Shown here: piece after piece, positions 52,204-60,558 of the stretch
Numbering within the stretch: the first letter of the stretch is position 1
How the letters are laid out: every line of letters starts with the position of its first letter
Source of the DNA: Dictyobacter formicarum
Lineage (GTDB): Bacteria > Chloroflexota > Ktedonobacteria > Ktedonobacterales > Ktedonobacteraceae
Length of the DNA stretch: 64,000 nt
Assembly: GCF_016587435.1 (NCBI RefSeq)
Contig: NZ_BNJJ01000005.1
Span: 62,001-126,000 of the forward strand
Reading direction: 5' to 3'
Position numbers and translations under genes: made by a program
Notes under the pieces: generated by a model
Database searches by the model: none
Told to the model about the DNA's origin: nothing
Seen by the model: only the letters and a program-made list of their open reading frames with translations

Positions 52204-52892
52204 TGCGACACACATCATTGCCGCGAAAAGCCGTTGCTGAGTTTGCCGGCACCTTTGCCCTGGTCACGGCAGGTTGCGGGGCCATCATGGTCGATGCGTT
52301 GACACATTCGCTCACGCACGTTGGAGTCGCGCTGACCTTCGGTCTGATTATCATGGTCATGATCGCTGCCACGGGTCATCTCTCGGGCGCGCATTTTAAT
52401 CCGGCGGTTACCATTGCCTTTGCCGTCACAAGGCATTTTCCCTGGAGACACGTCCCGTTCTATATTCTGGCCCAGATGCTTGGAGCGGTCCTGGGAGCGG
52501 CGCTTCTGCGCGGGTTCTTCGGTCCCATCGCCTCGCTCGGAGCCACGATACCAGCAGGAGGAGCCTGGCAATCATTTGGATTAGAAGTATTGCTGTCAGC
52601 GGTCCTCATGATGGTGATTATCTCGGTGGCCACTGATACCAGGGCGGTCGGGCAACTCGCAGCGCTGGCAATTGGGGCCGCGGTGGCTCTGGATGCCATG
52701 TGGGGCGGACCCATCAGCGGCGCCTCGATGAATCCCGCACGCTCCCTCGGGCCAGCACTCATGGCAGGGACCTGGAACGATCAATGGGTCTATCTTATTG
52801 CCCCCATCATTGGAACATGCCTGGGGGCCGCGCTCTATCAATGGCTGCGAGCGACTCCCGAACTCAAGCCGACCACGTCGGTAAAACAGTAG
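52203..52892 (+). CDS. Aquaporin/MIP channel in the arsenic operon (AqpS-like)
   Basis: A 229-residue channel with six helices and the two half-helix motifs: HFNPAVT in the first half and SMNPARS in the second. It is a MIP family member. In Sinorhizobium, AqpS paired with ArsC lets arsenite leave the cell down its gradient; the same pairing is seen here, and no ArsB or Acr3 pump is found in the window. The ATG overlaps the arsC stop by one base. Confidence 0.9.
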   Translation: MRHTSLPRKAVAEFAGTFALVTAGCGAIMVDALTHSLTHVGVALTFGLIIMVMIAATGHLSGAHFNPAVTIAFAVTRHFPWRHVPFYILAQMLGAVLGAALLRGFFGPIASLGATIPAGGAWQSFGLEVLLSAVLMMVIISVATDTRAVGQLAALAIGAAVALDAMWGGPISGASMNPARSLGPALMAGTWNDQWVYLIAPIIGTCLGAALYQWLRATPELKPTTSVKQ

Positions 52893-52916
52893 ATAGCACA
52901 AGGAAACAGCAGAACG

Positions 52917-53705
52917 ATGAACGCACCTCTTTCAACCACCAGCATGCCCGCATTCTTGAAGTTGCTCGCGCATGAGTTACGATGGAACATTGTCACACTC
53001 TTAGCGCGGAGTGACCGCAGCGTGCAGGAAATCATTCACGTCGTACATGAGCCTCAAAATGTCGTCTCGTATCACCTGCGTCAACTACGCGAACACCACC
53101 TGGTCAAAGAACGACGCAGCGCCGCAGACGAACGATCGCTGTACTATAGCCTCGACCTGGAAGCACTACGCGTACTCTACCTGAGTGCCGGTGCTGTTCT
53201 GCACCCCGCCATTGGGAGTCTGGAGGTGCCATCTGATCCACAACAGTGGCCCCGGCCAGAACGACCACTGCGTGTGCTGTTTCTGTGCACCCATAATAGT
53301 GCTCGTTCTTTGCTCGCTGAAACCTTACTACGTCAGATGAGTAAAGGGCGGGTTGACGTCGCCAGCGCCGGTACCGAGCCAACCGGCATCCATCCTTCCA
53401 CGCTTCAGGTGCTAACCTCCCTGAAAATTGATCGGACACACCTGCATTCCAAACATCTTGATGAAGTAAAGGATCAACATTTCGACTATGTAATCACCGT
53501 ATGCGATCGTGTCCGCGAAGTGTGTCCAACTTGGCCGGGGGCGTCTGAATGCATCCATTGGAGCATTCCGGATCCTGCCCAGGAAGAAGAGCGCGCGCAG
53601 GCATTCGCGGATACAACAGCACAACTGACCACCCGCATTCGCTACTTTTTAACCGTTGTCGAGCGCATATACCAACAACACAGCGCGGATACCACGCAAC
53701 AGTAG
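52917..53705 (+). CDS. ArsR-ArsC fusion protein
   Basis: A 262-residue fusion. Residues 10-100 are an ArsR winged helix (FLKLLAHELRWNIVTLLARSDRSVQEIIHVVHEPQNVVSYHLRQLREHHLV). Residues 118-255 are a phosphatase-type arsenate reductase with P-loop CTHNSARS (C124) and the Cys pair C196 and C203 in VCDRVREVC. There is no Cys in the ArsR half, so arsenite must be sensed through the reductase half, or the protein may regulate in another way. It follows the channel gene by 25 bases. Confidence 0.9.
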   Translation: MNAPLSTTSMPAFLKLLAHELRWNIVTLLARSDRSVQEIIHVVHEPQNVVSYHLRQLREHHLVKERRSAADERSLYYSLDLEALRVLYLSAGAVLHPAIGSLEVPSDPQQWPRPERPLRVLFLCTHNSARSLLAETLLRQMSKGRVDVASAGTEPTGIHPSTLQVLTSLKIDRTHLHSKHLDEVKDQHFDYVITVCDRVREVCPTWPGASECIHWSIPDPAQEEERAQAFADTTAQLTTRIRYFLTVVERIYQQHSADTTQQ

Positions 53706-53834
53706 CCAAACGAAGCACATACCAGACGTTTTTGCGTCAACGTGTATACCATCTGATGTACCAATGCATGCGTCCATTGGGGCAATACCGCGTCTCTCTA
53801 GATAGAGGAACATACACAGAAAGGAACAATACCC

Positions 53835-54071
53835 ATGATGCATGCTGATCTTCTGCCTCAATTACGGCAACAGTACTTACAGGAGCGCCTCACACAGGCT
53901 ACGCAATCACACCTGCTTCACCCAAAACAACTTCATGACTTCCATCAATGGAACCTGTTCACGAGCAAAGTCAGCACTCTACGATATGCGCATCTGTTCA
54001 CGACGCCGGCACAACACGATCACCAGAATAAAGGTCCACGGAGGTTGTCAGCATGTTGCCCGAGCATATAA
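53835..54071 (+). CDS. Small protein upstream of the sigma factor, unknown
   Basis: A 78-residue frame: ADLLPQLRQQYLQERLTQATQSHLLHPKQLHDFHQWNLFT. The ATG at 53835 has AAAGGAAC upstream, and the end overlaps the sigma gene by 19 bases, both in favour of a real gene. It is basic and helical with no recognised domain. It could be translated to couple expression of the sigma factor. The gap 53706-53834 holds nothing else that I can see. Confidence 0.4.
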   Translation: MMHADLLPQLRQQYLQERLTQATQSHLLHPKQLHDFHQWNLFTSKVSTLRYAHLFTTPAQHDHQNKGPRRLSACCPSI

Positions 54072-54745
54072 CCACGGAAGAGGTCTGGGAAGCCTTTCAT
54101 CACCCGCTGTTGCGCTTCATCGAGAAACGTGTTGGAGATACCACCAGCGCTGAGGACATCTTACAAGAGGTGTTTCTCAAAATTCATCAACAGATTGGCT
54201 CGCTGAAAGATATCAAAAAGCTTGAAAGCTGGATCTATCAAATCACCCGTAATGCAATCATCGATGCGTATCGTCGCCACAAGAACACGATGCCCTTAGA
54301 CACTCCAGAGGTGCTTGAGCTCCCTGATGCATTGCCGGACGATGACATTGTCAGCGAGCTCTTTCCCTCTATCCGAGGCATGGTCACGAGCTTACCCGCT
54401 CAGGACAGACAGGCGTTGATCCTGACAGAGTATCAAGGACTCACCCAGAAAGAGCTGAGCGAGCGCTTAGGGATCTCTCTCTCGGGGGCAAAATCACGCG
54501 TGCAGCGTGCCCGTGAGAAGCTCAAACAAATGCTGCTGGAATGCTGCCATTTTGAATTGGACCGCCGGGGCCATGTCATCAACTATCAATCTCGCTGTCA
54601 ATGCTGCACCGTGGACACCTGTTGTTCACAGACACCACCCCTCATTCAGGTCGGCAAAGAAAAGGCGCGTCCTTTTCCAACACGCGCGTCTACTAAAGTG
54701 AAAGCGAAAGGAACAGCATCTACGCCTGTTCCCGCAAAGCAATAA
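54053..54745 (+). CDS. sigZ: ECF-type sigma factor, SigZ-like with Cys-rich tail
   Basis: A 230-residue sigma factor. Region 2 is EVWEAFHHPLLRFIEKRVGDTTSAEDILQEVFLKI and LESWIYQITRNAIIDAYRRHK; region 4 is LPAQDRQALILTEYQGLTQKELSERLGISLSGAKSRVQRAREKLKQML. After it comes a Cys-rich tail CCHFELDRRGHVINYQSRCQCC, characteristic of the SigZ group, which could bind arsenite or zinc. Another 40 residues are low-complexity. No anti-sigma gene is seen, so the tail may itself act as the sensor. Confidence 0.85.
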   Translation: MLPEHITTEEVWEAFHHPLLRFIEKRVGDTTSAEDILQEVFLKIHQQIGSLKDIKKLESWIYQITRNAIIDAYRRHKNTMPLDTPEVLELPDALPDDDIVSELFPSIRGMVTSLPAQDRQALILTEYQGLTQKELSERLGISLSGAKSRVQRAREKLKQMLLECCHFELDRRGHVINYQSRCQCCTVDTCCSQTPPLIQVGKEKARPFPTRASTKVKAKGTASTPVPAKQ

Positions 54746-54804
54746 CGGCTGGAGGCAATACCAGAACCTTCAGCTTCACAAAGAAGTTAAAAGGAGTTAA
54801 CAGG

Positions 54805-55062
54805 ATGACAACACAAGATCAGGACAAACAATATACGCAGAAGAGAGGTGGCTTCCAATCCCGCGGTCATCAAAACCTGGAAGTAGTATCTGTACAGGGT
54901 GGCTGCTGTGGCTCTTCAGCAGCCGAGGGTTCCGTTGGTTGTTGTGGGGAACCCACGACACAGGCGCCATCCGTCTCAGGAGCTATGGAGACGCAGAGCT
55001 GCTGTGGAGAACCAGCGGTCCAGGCACCATCGACAGCACAGCCAAATAATCGCTGTTGCTAG
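54805..55062 (+). CDS. Small CC-repeat protein, possible arsenic binder
   Basis: An 85-residue protein of low complexity. It has four Cys pairs: GGCCGSS, GCCGEP, SCCGEP and a C-terminal NRCC, separated by Ala/Pro/Ser/Thr-rich linkers. It begins with a charged stretch. AAGGAG precedes the ATG. Vicinal Cys bind trivalent arsenic tightly, and the gene stands directly behind a sigma factor with its own Cys-rich tail, so arsenic sequestration is likely. I know of no named family for it. Confidence 0.65.
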   Translation: MTTQDQDKQYTQKRGGFQSRGHQNLEVVSVQGGCCGSSAAEGSVGCCGEPTTQAPSVSGAMETQSCCGEPAVQAPSTAQPNNRCC

Positions 55063-55091
55063 GAAGCGTACAATATAACAGGAGCAAGGAT

Positions 55092-56335
55092 ATGCAGATA
55101 GACCCTTCCACACCTCGCGCGCTTATGGCGCTGTTGGATGCGATTGATCCCATGCGCATGTTCGCTGACACGCAGACGTTATGCACTCCAGCGTTCGCCG
55201 GACGGCGCGTGGGGACAGAAGGGCATCAGCGTGCAACGGACTTTCTCGTTGCACGCTTCCGTGGCTCAGGGTGGCACACCACCCTTGAGCCGTTTGTGAT
55301 CACCACACCCGTACTCGAGGTCTCCTCTCAGCCGCGCCTTGAGATACAGACCCCAGAAGGGATGCGAGAACGGGCGCTCGTGCTTCGGACAGAGTTTTGT
55401 GAACATCCACGCTCTGCATCGCTTCCCCATGGGAAACAAGGCAGGGCTATCCATATGAACAGGGGAAGTCAGTCAATCAGTCCTGGGTGATCCTGGATGC
55501 GGTTCCCCAGGGCTCAGCATTCACCGACCTGGTTACCTCCCTGGCATCGCAAGGAGCGATTGGCGTGCTCACCCCATTGTATGCCAGCGCCTATGGCTAT
55601 CTGACGAAGCGCATCATCGCAGGTGTAGCGGTTGCGCTCCCGGTTCTTTCCGTGCGCGCTGACGTGCTTGCAACGCTTGACGGCAAACACATCTGCGCCT
55701 GTGCCCCCGTCAGGCGACAGCAGCCAACAGGCTACAACGTGCTTGCCACACGCGAGGGAAACAGCCAACAGGAGATCCATGACCCCATTCTCATCGGGGC
55801 CCATTACGACGGCGTCGGAGATGACCCGGGTGGGCCGCGCCTGCCCGGCGCCACGGACAATGCCGCCGCCGTGGCGGTCGTGCTCGAAATAGGGCGTCTA
55901 CTTGGGCACCTCGAATCCCCGCCTCGCAGGCCAGTACACCTCGTCTCCTTTGACGCCGAGGAGGTCGGGGCTCAAGGGTCACGAGCCCTGGCCGATGACT
56001 ACCAGCAGCGAGGGCAACATCCACGGGTCATCAACCTCGATGGGGCCGCCTGCCTCAATGAGGCTGTCTGGGTCGAAGCAGGATTGCACACCGAGTCACT
56101 GCTGCAGGCCATTGATCAAGCTGGACAATGGGTAGAGATGCCCCTGGTCCTGGGAAATATCGCCTCCGATCACCGCCAGTTTATCGCCACAGGATGTGCC
56201 GCCCTCGGATTCAGTGTTGGCGCATCTGGACTCCATACTCCAGATGATGACATGCCCCATGTACAGCCAGAAGCGCTTCGTATTGCAGCTGCGCTCATAC
56301 TAGCCACCATCTGGCAACTTGCTTGTTCTGAATAA
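55092..56335 (+). pseudogene. M28 family aminopeptidase with a frameshift
   Basis: Residues 1-110 read FAGRRVGTEGHQRATDFLVARFRGSGWHTTLEPF, the N-terminal part of M28 peptidases, then the frame ends at 55490. The -1 frame continues from about 55445 with VILDAVPQGSAFTDLV, and has the metal motifs IGAHYDGVGDDPGG, GATDNAAAVAVVLEIGR, FDAEEVGAQGS and a late SDHRQF. One base appears to be missing near 55441-55445. The whole would be about 414 residues. It may be a real mutation or sequencing error. Confidence 0.75.
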
Positions 56336-56353
56336 AGGGAAATGCTGTGCCTC

Positions 56354-57244
56354 CTACACCCTGTTTCCCTTCTTCAGATTGCACATCCGACACAGAAGTT
56401 GGACATTCTCGACTGTATTTTGCCCACCTTTTGAACGAGGATATTTGTGGTCATACTCTATGTATGGTCCTTCATACCCACACTGGACGCAACGGCCTCC
56501 ATCTCTCTGATAGACCGCCGCCTTGATATGCTCAGGAATCGTCCCCTCTGTGCGCTGCTGCTGATAGATAACCAGTTGCCGTTTCCACAATCGAACAAGG
56601 GTATCGATCATGGTTTTTGTATAGAGCATATCAGGGACACGATATCCTCCCCCTCCCGACCCCTTCGTCACCGCAAGATGCAACACTTTTTCATCTGCAT
56701 ACGTATGGTACGTCTTCCCATTTTGCTTATACGAGCTTGTCGGGACCCTGAGCACCTGTTCATACACCTGGCTGACATTGTTCCAGTCAATCGTCGCATT
56801 GTCACTGCCACTATGAGAAATGAAATAACATTTTTTATTCGTGCCGATCAGACGCCCAGGCACCGTTTTCAACGTTTTGTTCGGCTTGTAGTAGGTCACA
56901 TGCATTTCAAAATGAGCATACTCATCTGAATCGAGGTGCATGGCGGTCGCAATACGGGGAACATTGCCAGCACGAATATCCGTCAGCATACGCAGATACT
57001 TCAATCGCTGAATGACAGGCATGCCTAAATCTTCTGGCATCCTCATATCATTGAAGGTTTTATAAATATGCTGTTCCATTGCAAACGCGACACCACCTTG
57101 CAGAAAGGCCTGTTCTAACATCGTGAAGGTATCGTGTTGAAGCTGTTTAAAGCGAGCATCACATTTTTTGCACCGCTTAATGGTGCGATTGGTCAGATTT
57201 TCAAAAAAGGTAAATTCAGTACTGCAAATAACGCACGTGCTCAT
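56354..57244 (-). CDS. HNH endonuclease with N-terminal zinc finger
   Basis: A 296-residue protein. Two CxxC motifs (CVICS near residue 4, CKKCDAR near 25) form a zinc finger. The C-terminal 60 residues are an HNH nuclease: YQRDGGRCVQCGYEG, EYDHKYPRSKGGQNTVENVQLLCRMCNLKKG, with all His/Asn/His and Cys ligands. The middle is unassigned. It points against its neighbours and lies inside the arsenic island, so it may be a free-standing mobile or defence-related nuclease. AGGAGC precedes the ATG. Confidence 0.85.
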   Translation of the reverse strand: MSTCVICSTEFTFFENLTNRTIKRCKKCDARFKQLQHDTFTMLEQAFLQGGVAFAMEQHIYKTFNDMRMPEDLGMPVIQRLKYLRMLTDIRAGNVPRIATAMHLDSDEYAHFEMHVTYYKPNKTLKTVPGRLIGTNKKCYFISHSGSDNATIDWNNVSQVYEQVLRVPTSSYKQNGKTYHTYADEKVLHLAVTKGSGGGGYRVPDMLYTKTMIDTLVRLWKRQLVIYQQQRTEGTIPEHIKAAVYQRDGGRCVQCGYEGPYIEYDHKYPRSKGGQNTVENVQLLCRMCNLKKGNRV

Positions 57245-57467
57245 AGGGCTCCTTTACATATATTCCCTTATCACTAGTCTACATTTATTATTCATATGCA
57301 CAAAATTCATCAAATCCACTCATAACACCAGGGAATTATAGCAGAAAAGAGATGAAATAATAAATAGCCAGGTATATAAGAGCGTTTAGCTTATCAGCCA
57401 TTCTTGACTTGCAACATGTATGAACGATATGTATTCTTCTTTTTCACTGCATTCTATATACTAATTT

Positions 57468-57544
57468 GTTGCCCCTGGCAACGTTGCTATTGACAACGAA
57501 ATGCGACCACCCTATACTCTCTGACAATGGTTGCTACTAGCAAC
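57468..57544 (+). promoter_or_regulatory. Promoter with two matched operators before the MarR gene
   Basis: TTGACA (57490-57495) and TATACT (57513-57518), 17 bp apart, are a near-ideal promoter. On each side lies a copy of GTTGC-N5-GCAAC: GTTGCCCCTGGCAAC (57468-57482) and GTTGCTACTAGCAAC (57530-57544). This is the picture of a self-regulating MarR repressor. The stretch 57245-57467 shows nothing else. Confidence 0.75.
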
Positions 57545-57576
57545 AAATAGAAGAAAAAGAAAGAAGTAGGCACACC

Positions 57577-58065
57577 ATGGCATCATCATCGCTCTCTGCC
57601 GGTGCATTGTTGCGTGAAGTGGCACGTTTACATGTGCAGTTGCAGCGCAATTGCGTCGCCTATTGCGGTGGAACAACGACCACACAATGTACCGTGCTCA
57701 CCGAATTGGGCCGCTGCGGCCCAATGACGCTGGCAGAGCTCAGCCGCCGCGTCGGCTTTGACAAAAGTTGGACCAGTCGCGCCGTTGAGCACCTGGCGCA
57801 AGATGGTCTGGTAGAAAAAATCGCCAGTCCACATGATCGCAGAACCATTCAAATCTCCCTGTCCACACCTGGTGAGGCACGCCTCACACACCTCAACACC
57901 ACACTCAATAGCCTCGCCGCGCAGACATTTGAACATATTCCAGCTGAACAACATGAAATGGTGCGCTCATCGCTGGAACTGCTGCAGCACGCATTGTCCA
58001 CGCTGCACAGCGAGGCGACACAAGAGGGGCTGAGCGAAGGGGGAACGACATGGACGTGCGATTAG
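57577..58065 (+). CDS. MarR family regulator of the arsN1 operon
   Basis: A 162-residue winged-helix protein: CTVLTELGRCGPMTLAELSRRVGFDKSWTSRAVEHLAQDGLVEKIASPHDRRTIQISLSTPGEA. Four Cys (NCVAYC, QC, RC) sit around the first helices, an unusual density that could bind trivalent arsenicals. It overlaps the start of arsN1 by 16 bases, so the two are translated together. Its promoter carries two GTTGC-N5-GCAAC operators. Homologues couple MarR regulators with ArsN in arsinothricin resistance. Confidence 0.88.
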   Translation: MASSSLSAGALLREVARLHVQLQRNCVAYCGGTTTTQCTVLTELGRCGPMTLAELSRRVGFDKSWTSRAVEHLAQDGLVEKIASPHDRRTIQISLSTPGEARLTHLNTTLNSLAAQTFEHIPAEQHEMVRSSLELLQHALSTLHSEATQEGLSEGGTTWTCD

Positions 58066-58559
58066 CCACACCAGCGGATGCCTCCGCCATAGCGACCATC
58101 TACAATCAAGGCATCGAAGATCGGGTGGGCACCTTTGAGACACGACCGAGAACACCTGAAGATATCACACGCTGGTTCGATGGTCGCCATCCCGTTGTAG
58201 TTGTCCTCAACGACGAAGAGATCATTGCCTTTGCCTCGACCTCCTCCTACCGCGATCGGGAGTGCTACCAGGGGATCGCCGAGTTCTCCATCTATGTCGA
58301 GCGTGACTGGCGGGGACAAGGCGCGGGGCGCCTGGCCTTGCAAGCGCTCTTGCGAGAGGCAGAACAGGCAGGATTCTGGAAAGTCCTGTCGCGCATCTTT
58401 GTGGAGAACGCAGCCAGTCGCCACCTGGTCCGCTCGGCTGGCTTCCGTGAAGTCGGGGTCTATGAGCACCATGGTCAACTCGATGGCATCTGGCGCGATG
58501 TCGTCATTGTCGAACGCTTGCTGAACAATGCTCCTCAGCCATCGGCAGAGAAAGCCTGA
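58050..58559 (+). CDS. arsN1: GNAT acetyltransferase ArsN1-like (arsinothricin/phosphinothricin type)
   Basis: A 169-residue acetyltransferase. VRLATPADASAIATIYNQGIEDRVGTFETRPRT is the N-terminus of the PAT/ArsN1 group, and FSIYVERDWRGQGAGRLALQALLREAEQAGFWKVLSRIFVENAASRHLVRSAGFREVGVYEHHGQLDGIWRDVVIVERLL has the acetyl-CoA loop (RGQGAG). ArsN1 acetylates the amino group of arsinothricin, while PAT acts on phosphinothricin. The arsenic island and the MarR neighbour support ArsN1. Confidence 0.85.
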   Translation: MDVRLATPADASAIATIYNQGIEDRVGTFETRPRTPEDITRWFDGRHPVVVVLNDEEIIAFASTSSYRDRECYQGIAEFSIYVERDWRGQGAGRLALQALLREAEQAGFWKVLSRIFVENAASRHLVRSAGFREVGVYEHHGQLDGIWRDVVIVERLLNNAPQPSAEKA

Positions 58560-58750
58560 GTAAGCGAAACAGCAGAATGCGTCCTTTTTGCCCGGGCACC
58601 GTCTCTCTGTATGAAAACACTTGATGAAAGAGGATGAATCACCTATGACAGTTCACACCACATACCCGATCGTGATTATCGGTGCTGGTCCTATTGGATT
58701 AGCAGCGGCGGCCCATGCGCTGCGCAAAGGCGAAACGCCGCTCATTTTTG

Positions 58751-60558
58751 GGCTCTGTAGCACTTTGTGTGATCAAAGCAGAGGAAAAAGTGATAGAATA
58801 AGGCAACTACTACTCAGTCGCATCATTCCCCGAGAAGAAAGAGTTTCGTGACGAATCCATTGTTGTTTGCATTGCCTGCTGACATGCAGGTGGAAGACCT
58901 CTTCATTGAAGGCGATACCCTCATACTCCTTCTGGCATCATCGCAATCAAGCCAGATGTGTCCCGCATGTACGCATGCTTCATCACATGTTCATAGTCGC
59001 TACAACCGACGGCTTGCTGATCTGCCCTGTCAAGGGCGCGCCGTTGAGCTGCGTCTGAAGGTGCGTCGGTTTTTCTGCGAGAATCCAACCTGTATTCGCA
59101 AGACGTTTGCAGAACAGTTTCCAGAGATAGCTCCTGCCTATGCGCGCCGGACGTTGCGCCAGAGCAAAACCTTAGGCGAGATCGCCTTTGCACTTGGGGG
59201 CAGAGCAGGAGCGCGCTTGGCTTGCTTCTTGAGCCTGCCAGTCAGCTTCTGGACTCTGCTTCGCCTGCTGCGCCGTACACCTATGGCACCCATCAGAGCC
59301 CCACGGATGCTGGGCACAGACGACTTTGCTTGGAGAAAAGGAGATCACTACGGCACAATCCTGGTCGATCTGCAAGCTCACCGACCAATCGACTTGCTGC
59401 CGGATCGGGAAGCAGGAACCTTTGAGAGATGGCTCCGTGAGCATCCCGGCGTTGAGGTTGTGAGTCGCGATCGCGCCAGTTCCTATGCGGAGGGTGCAAA
59501 AAAAGGTGCCCCGGACGCCATCCAGATCGCTGACCGCTATCATCTGGTTGCGAACCTGCGTGACACTGTGCAACGGCTGCTGGATCGCAAACGTCAGTGC
59601 TTGCCTCCTTTGCAAGAGGGCAAAAGCACCGCACTGCCTGCGATGACAGACGAGAAGCCATTGATGGAACCTCAAGTGCAACAGAAAGAAAAGGACGGAA
59701 AGGAAGGAGAGCGTGTATCACTCACGCGCGCCGAGGCTCTTCGCCAAATGAGGCGCGGCAAGCGGTATGAACGCTATCAAGCGGTGGCGGAACTCCATCA
59801 GCAGGGTCTTGGAGAGCGAGCGATCGCCCGAACGACTGGCCTCTCCCGCAACACGGTGCATCGCTACTTGGAAGCTGGCTCCTTTCCCGAATCAGGGCCG
59901 CGAAAGAAACGACGAAGCAAGCTCGATCCCTATCTGCCATACCTGCGGGAAAGATGGGACGCCGGATGTCAGAATGCCGCTCAGCTCTTCCGCGAAATCC
60001 AGACCCGCGGCTATCGTGCGTCGTCGCCTACCACTCTACGAGCTCTGATTTCTGACTGGCGGACCAGTTCACCAACCCCTGTTCGCCGTACCCGTGGCCC
60101 CAAACGCACATCATCACCGCCTGCCCAACGCCACCTCTCGTCCCGGCAAGCGTCTTTTCTCTTTATCAAGCAACCTGAGACACTCTCTCCAACGCACCGG
60201 TCCTATCTTGAGCAGATGTACCAAGCCAGCGAGGAGATGAAACAAGCGTATGAATTGAGCCAGCAGTTCGTCTCAATGGTGAGGCTGCGGCAAGGAACGC
60301 ACCTGGATGTGTGGCTCCAACGCACGAAAGAGTATGGCCCTCGTGAACTCATCAGTTTCGCTTCGGGGATCAGGCGCGATTATGCGGCAGTACAAGCTGG
60401 ATTATCAATGGTAGAAAGTAATGGACAGGTAGAGGGCCAGGTAACACGTTTAAAGTATCTCAAGCGGCAAATGTACGGTCGAGCAAAGTTCGATCTCCTC
60501 CGATTGCGGGTGCTGCATGCAGCTTAACCTTACCCATCACGCAAAGTGCTACAGAGCC
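58751..60558 (+). mobile_element. ISL3-family insertion sequence, 1808 bp
   Basis: The ends GGCTCTGTAGCACTTTGTGTGAT (left) and its inverse with one mismatch (right) enclose one transposase gene. CATTTTTG stands on both sides (58743-58750 and 60559-60566) as an 8-bp target duplication, typical of ISL3. The intact duplication and ends mark a recent insertion. Confidence 0.93.
58848..60527 (+). CDS. ISL3-family transposase
   Basis: A 559-residue transposase. The N-terminus has the zinc-finger pattern CPACTHASSHVHSRYNRRLADLPCQGRAVEL and RRFFCENPTCIRKTFAEQ of ISL3 proteins. The DDE core begins at LGTDDFAWRKGDHYGTILVDL (first Asp), continues with VVSRDRASSYAEGAKKGAPDA (second Asp) and ends with GLSMVESNGQVEGQVTRLK (Glu in the terminal part). 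The motifs are intact, so the element may still move. Confidence 0.9.
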   Translation: MTNPLLFALPADMQVEDLFIEGDTLILLLASSQSSQMCPACTHASSHVHSRYNRRLADLPCQGRAVELRLKVRRFFCENPTCIRKTFAEQFPEIAPAYARRTLRQSKTLGEIAFALGGRAGARLACFLSLPVSFWTLLRLLRRTPMAPIRAPRMLGTDDFAWRKGDHYGTILVDLQAHRPIDLLPDREAGTFERWLREHPGVEVVSRDRASSYAEGAKKGAPDAIQIADRYHLVANLRDTVQRLLDRKRQCLPPLQEGKSTALPAMTDEKPLMEPQVQQKEKDGKEGERVSLTRAEALRQMRRGKRYERYQAVAELHQQGLGERAIARTTGLSRNTVHRYLEAGSFPESGPRKKRRSKLDPYLPYLRERWDAGCQNAAQLFREIQTRGYRASSPTTLRALISDWRTSSPTPVRRTRGPKRTSSPPAQRHLSSRQASFLFIKQPETLSPTHRSYLEQMYQASEEMKQAYELSQQFVSMVRLRQGTHLDVWLQRTKEYGPRELISFASGIRRDYAAVQAGLSMVESNGQVEGQVTRLKYLKRQMYGRAKFDLLRLRVLHAA

